From positions 6,510,001 to 6,574,000 of the forward strand of contig NZ_CP125295.1 in the NCBI RefSeq assembly GCF_030412785.1: a DNA stretch of 64,000 nt, read 5' to 3'. The position numbers and the translations under genes were made by a program. How positions within the stretch are numbered: the stretch's first letter is position 1; each line of letters begins with the position of its first letter. Positions 62,908-64,000 of this stretch are shown here, in pieces. The notes beneath the pieces are model-generated. The model was not told where the DNA came from. It saw nothing but the letters and a program-made list of their open reading frames with translations, and did not search any database. This DNA comes from Paraburkholderia sabiae. GTDB taxonomy: Bacteria; Pseudomonadota; Gammaproteobacteria; Burkholderiales; Burkholderiaceae.

Positions 62908-62970
62908 GTCTCCTCCATGTCTCCTCCTGATATGGATTCAGCCCGCTCCAAGTCGAGCGGGCTTTTTTTT
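62908..62970 (+). ncRNA. Small-RNA candidate with two anti-Shine-Dalgarno CUCCUCC motifs
   Basis: About 63 nt between a good promoter (62872-62900) and a strong terminator: AGCCCGCT/AGCGGGCT, 62940-62963, followed by T's to 62970. CTCCTCC occurs twice, at 62910-62916 (single-stranded 5' end) and 62921-62927 (in the 13-nt loop of a hairpin with stem TCCAT/ATGGA, 62914-62918 with 62932-62936). Exposed CUCCUCC is the complement of a Shine-Dalgarno sequence and is typical of trans-acting translational repressors. On the opposite strand a 29-codon ORF (62829-62918, MEETRTTIHAG...) starts after AGGAGGAG and is the competing explanation. The rest of 62709-63060 shows no other gene. Confidence 0.6.
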
Positions 62971-63060
62971 GCCTTGTCGCTTGATGCCCGCGACGATCTC
63001 CACGCGCGATACCTTCTAAACTGGGTTCTCCACCGAACTCCAGAGACGGGATGCGCCGCC

Positions 63061-63474
63061 ATGAACTTCCAGATTCTCGATATCGATCACGTCGTCATCC
63101 GTGCCGCCAATCTCGACACGATGACGCGCTTTTATCGCGATGTGCTCGGCTGCGCGCTGGAGAAGGAGCAGCTCGATCTTGGCTTGATCCAGTTGCGGGC
63201 GGGACGCTCGCTGATCGATCTGCTGCAGGTCGGCGGCCGTATCGATCGGCCGGAAAGTGGTGAGCCGGGCGCGGGACGCAACATGGATCACGTTTGTCTG
63301 CGCGTCGAGCCTTTCGACGCCGAAGCGCTGAAAACCTGGTTCACCGCGCAGGACGTGCGCATCGGCGAGCAGGCGACGCGATATGGCGCAGATGGTTATG
63401 GACCGTCGCTGTATCTGTTCGATCCAGAGGGCAATATGGTCGAACTCAAAGGGCCGCCCGCTTCCACGGCCTGA
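63061..63474 (+). CDS. VOC-superfamily (glyoxalase/dioxygenase fold) protein
   Basis: 137 aa from the ATG at 63061 (NFQILDIDHVVIRAANLDTMTRFYRDVLGC). A single VOC domain: metal-ligand candidates are His in IDHVVI, His in MDHVCLRV and Glu in GNMVELKG. It could be a glyoxalase, fosfomycin-type thiol transferase or isomerase; no subfamily motif decides. The short distance to the small-RNA terminator suggests a separate promoter. Confidence 0.85.
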   Translation: MNFQILDIDHVVIRAANLDTMTRFYRDVLGCALEKEQLDLGLIQLRAGRSLIDLLQVGGRIDRPESGEPGAGRNMDHVCLRVEPFDAEALKTWFTAQDVRIGEQATRYGADGYGPSLYLFDPEGNMVELKGPPASTA

Positions 63475-63529
63475 TTTTCACTTTGATTTTTAGGTACACA
63501 GTACGAGCGGTACGCTGCGCGCGGGCCGA

Positions 63530-64000
63530 TCAGCGTCCGCCGTGCGCCGCCGGACGCGTGTCCGCTGCAGCCTTCAGAACAGTCCACTCGATCGGAACGG
63601 CATCGGCGGTTTCGCTGCCGAGCCACGCTGCGTGGTCCTGAACGGTGCATTGCAGGCGCATCGTCCGTTCGGCCAGAGCGCCGAGCGCCGGTGCGACATC
63701 TTCGCCAAGCGACCATACCGTCACGTTGCGCATGCGCTCGACCTTGTTGCGTACGCCCTGCCACCAGATGTCGGAAGTCCGGCCGCCGTAAGCGATCACG
63801 ATCACTTCGTTCGCACGGCCGCTTGCCTTGGCAATGCGGCGCTCGTCGGGCTGGCCGACTTCGATCCAGGTGTCGATCGCGCCCGTCAGATCCTTGGCCC
63901 AGAGATCCGGCTCGTCGATGTCCGACAGGCCCTTGCAGAATTCGAGGCGTTCCTGCGCGAAGAGCGCGAATGCGGCGACGCGGACCATCATCCGTTCGTT
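63530..64000 (-). CDS. yaeQ: YaeQ family protein, C-terminal part (cut by window edge)
   Basis: Open minus-strand frame of 156 codons to the stop at 63530, running off the right edge. NERMMVRVAAFALFAQERLEFCKGLSDIDEPDLWAKDLTGAIDTWIEVGQPDERRIAKASGRA is the YaeQ core, with the PD-(D/E)XK-like fold. About 25 N-terminal residues are outside. YaeQ is a small cytoplasmic protein once thought to replace RfaH; its function is unclear. Confidence 0.9.
   Translation of the reverse strand, partial: NERMMVRVAAFALFAQERLEFCKGLSDIDEPDLWAKDLTGAIDTWIEVGQPDERRIAKASGRANEVIVIAYGGRTSDIWWQGVRNKVERMRNVTVWSLGEDVAPALGALAERTMRLQCTVQDHAAWLGSETADAVPIEWTVLKAAADTRPAAHGGR

Noticed and set aside
62829..62918. 29-codon minus-strand ORF with AGGAGGAG ribosome site overlapping the small-RNA candidate
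   Set aside because: The apparent ribosome site is the complement of the repeated CUCCUCC; promoter and terminator are on the plus strand, so the RNA reading is preferred, though not excluded.

Overview
The window is GC-rich chromosomal DNA with the gene content and order of a Burkholderia/Paraburkholderia/Caballeronia-type betaproteobacterium. It most likely comes from the origin-proximal part of the primary chromosome. The evidence is the mnmG-rsmG-parA-parB cluster, two perfect copies of the universal 16-bp parS site, and two DnaA-box clusters at 31.5 and 35.0 kb. I see no rRNA, tRNA, CRISPR array, prophage or insertion sequence.

Layout. 0-5 kb: an anion permease (cut by the left edge) and parB, parA, rsmG, mnmG on the minus strand. 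5-12 kb: a branched-chain amino-acid type ABC transporter with a LivM-LivG fusion, followed by two tandem paralogous binding proteins. 12-20.4 kb: a second, complete Liv-type transporter with a GMC oxidoreductase and an MmsA-type dehydrogenase, opposite a divergent LysR gene; this looks like an uptake-plus-catabolism cluster. 21.7-31.2 kb: a CYTH protein, an Lrp regulator divergent from phhA-phhB (phenylalanine hydroxylation), a two-component system, a SET-domain methyltransferase, an old yellow enzyme, a MOSC protein, a glutamine amidotransferase and a cysteine-bearing MarR protein. 31.5-35.2 kb: two homologous, inverted origin-like lobes on either side of a ybdK-like ligase gene and a cation/proton antiporter gene. 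35.2-40 kb: mnmC, HU, a CobW-family GTPase and a small lytic transglycosylase. 40.4-52.3 kb: a complete type II secretion cluster, gspD-E-F, gspC on the opposite strand, gspG-N. 52.4-57.1 kb: an outer-membrane efflux lipoprotein, then a decayed efflux locus in which the MarR regulator has an internal deletion with frameshift and the MFS pump has one in-frame stop. 57-64 kb: an OmpA-like lipoprotein, a small lipoprotein, gshA, alkA, ada, a small-RNA candidate, a VOC protein and the C-terminal part of yaeQ.

How it fits together. parS in mnmG, a second parS inside the terminator of the first liv operon, parAB, and the candidate origin 26-30 kb away form an origin/segregation domain; most genes left of the candidate origin run away from it. 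The points most worth a second look are: the mirror-image DnaA-box lobes with DnaA-trio-like repeats; a roughly 63-nt RNA candidate with two CUCCUCC (anti-Shine-Dalgarno) motifs; the parS that doubles as a terminator; the decaying marR/MFS locus with its operators still present; the Lys-to-Arg change in the Walker A motif of the second LivF; and the 72-bp in-frame duplication of the alkA 3' end.

Coordinates come from reading the sequence. Start codons were moved from the longest ORF where a ribosome-binding site or the family N-terminus supported an internal start.
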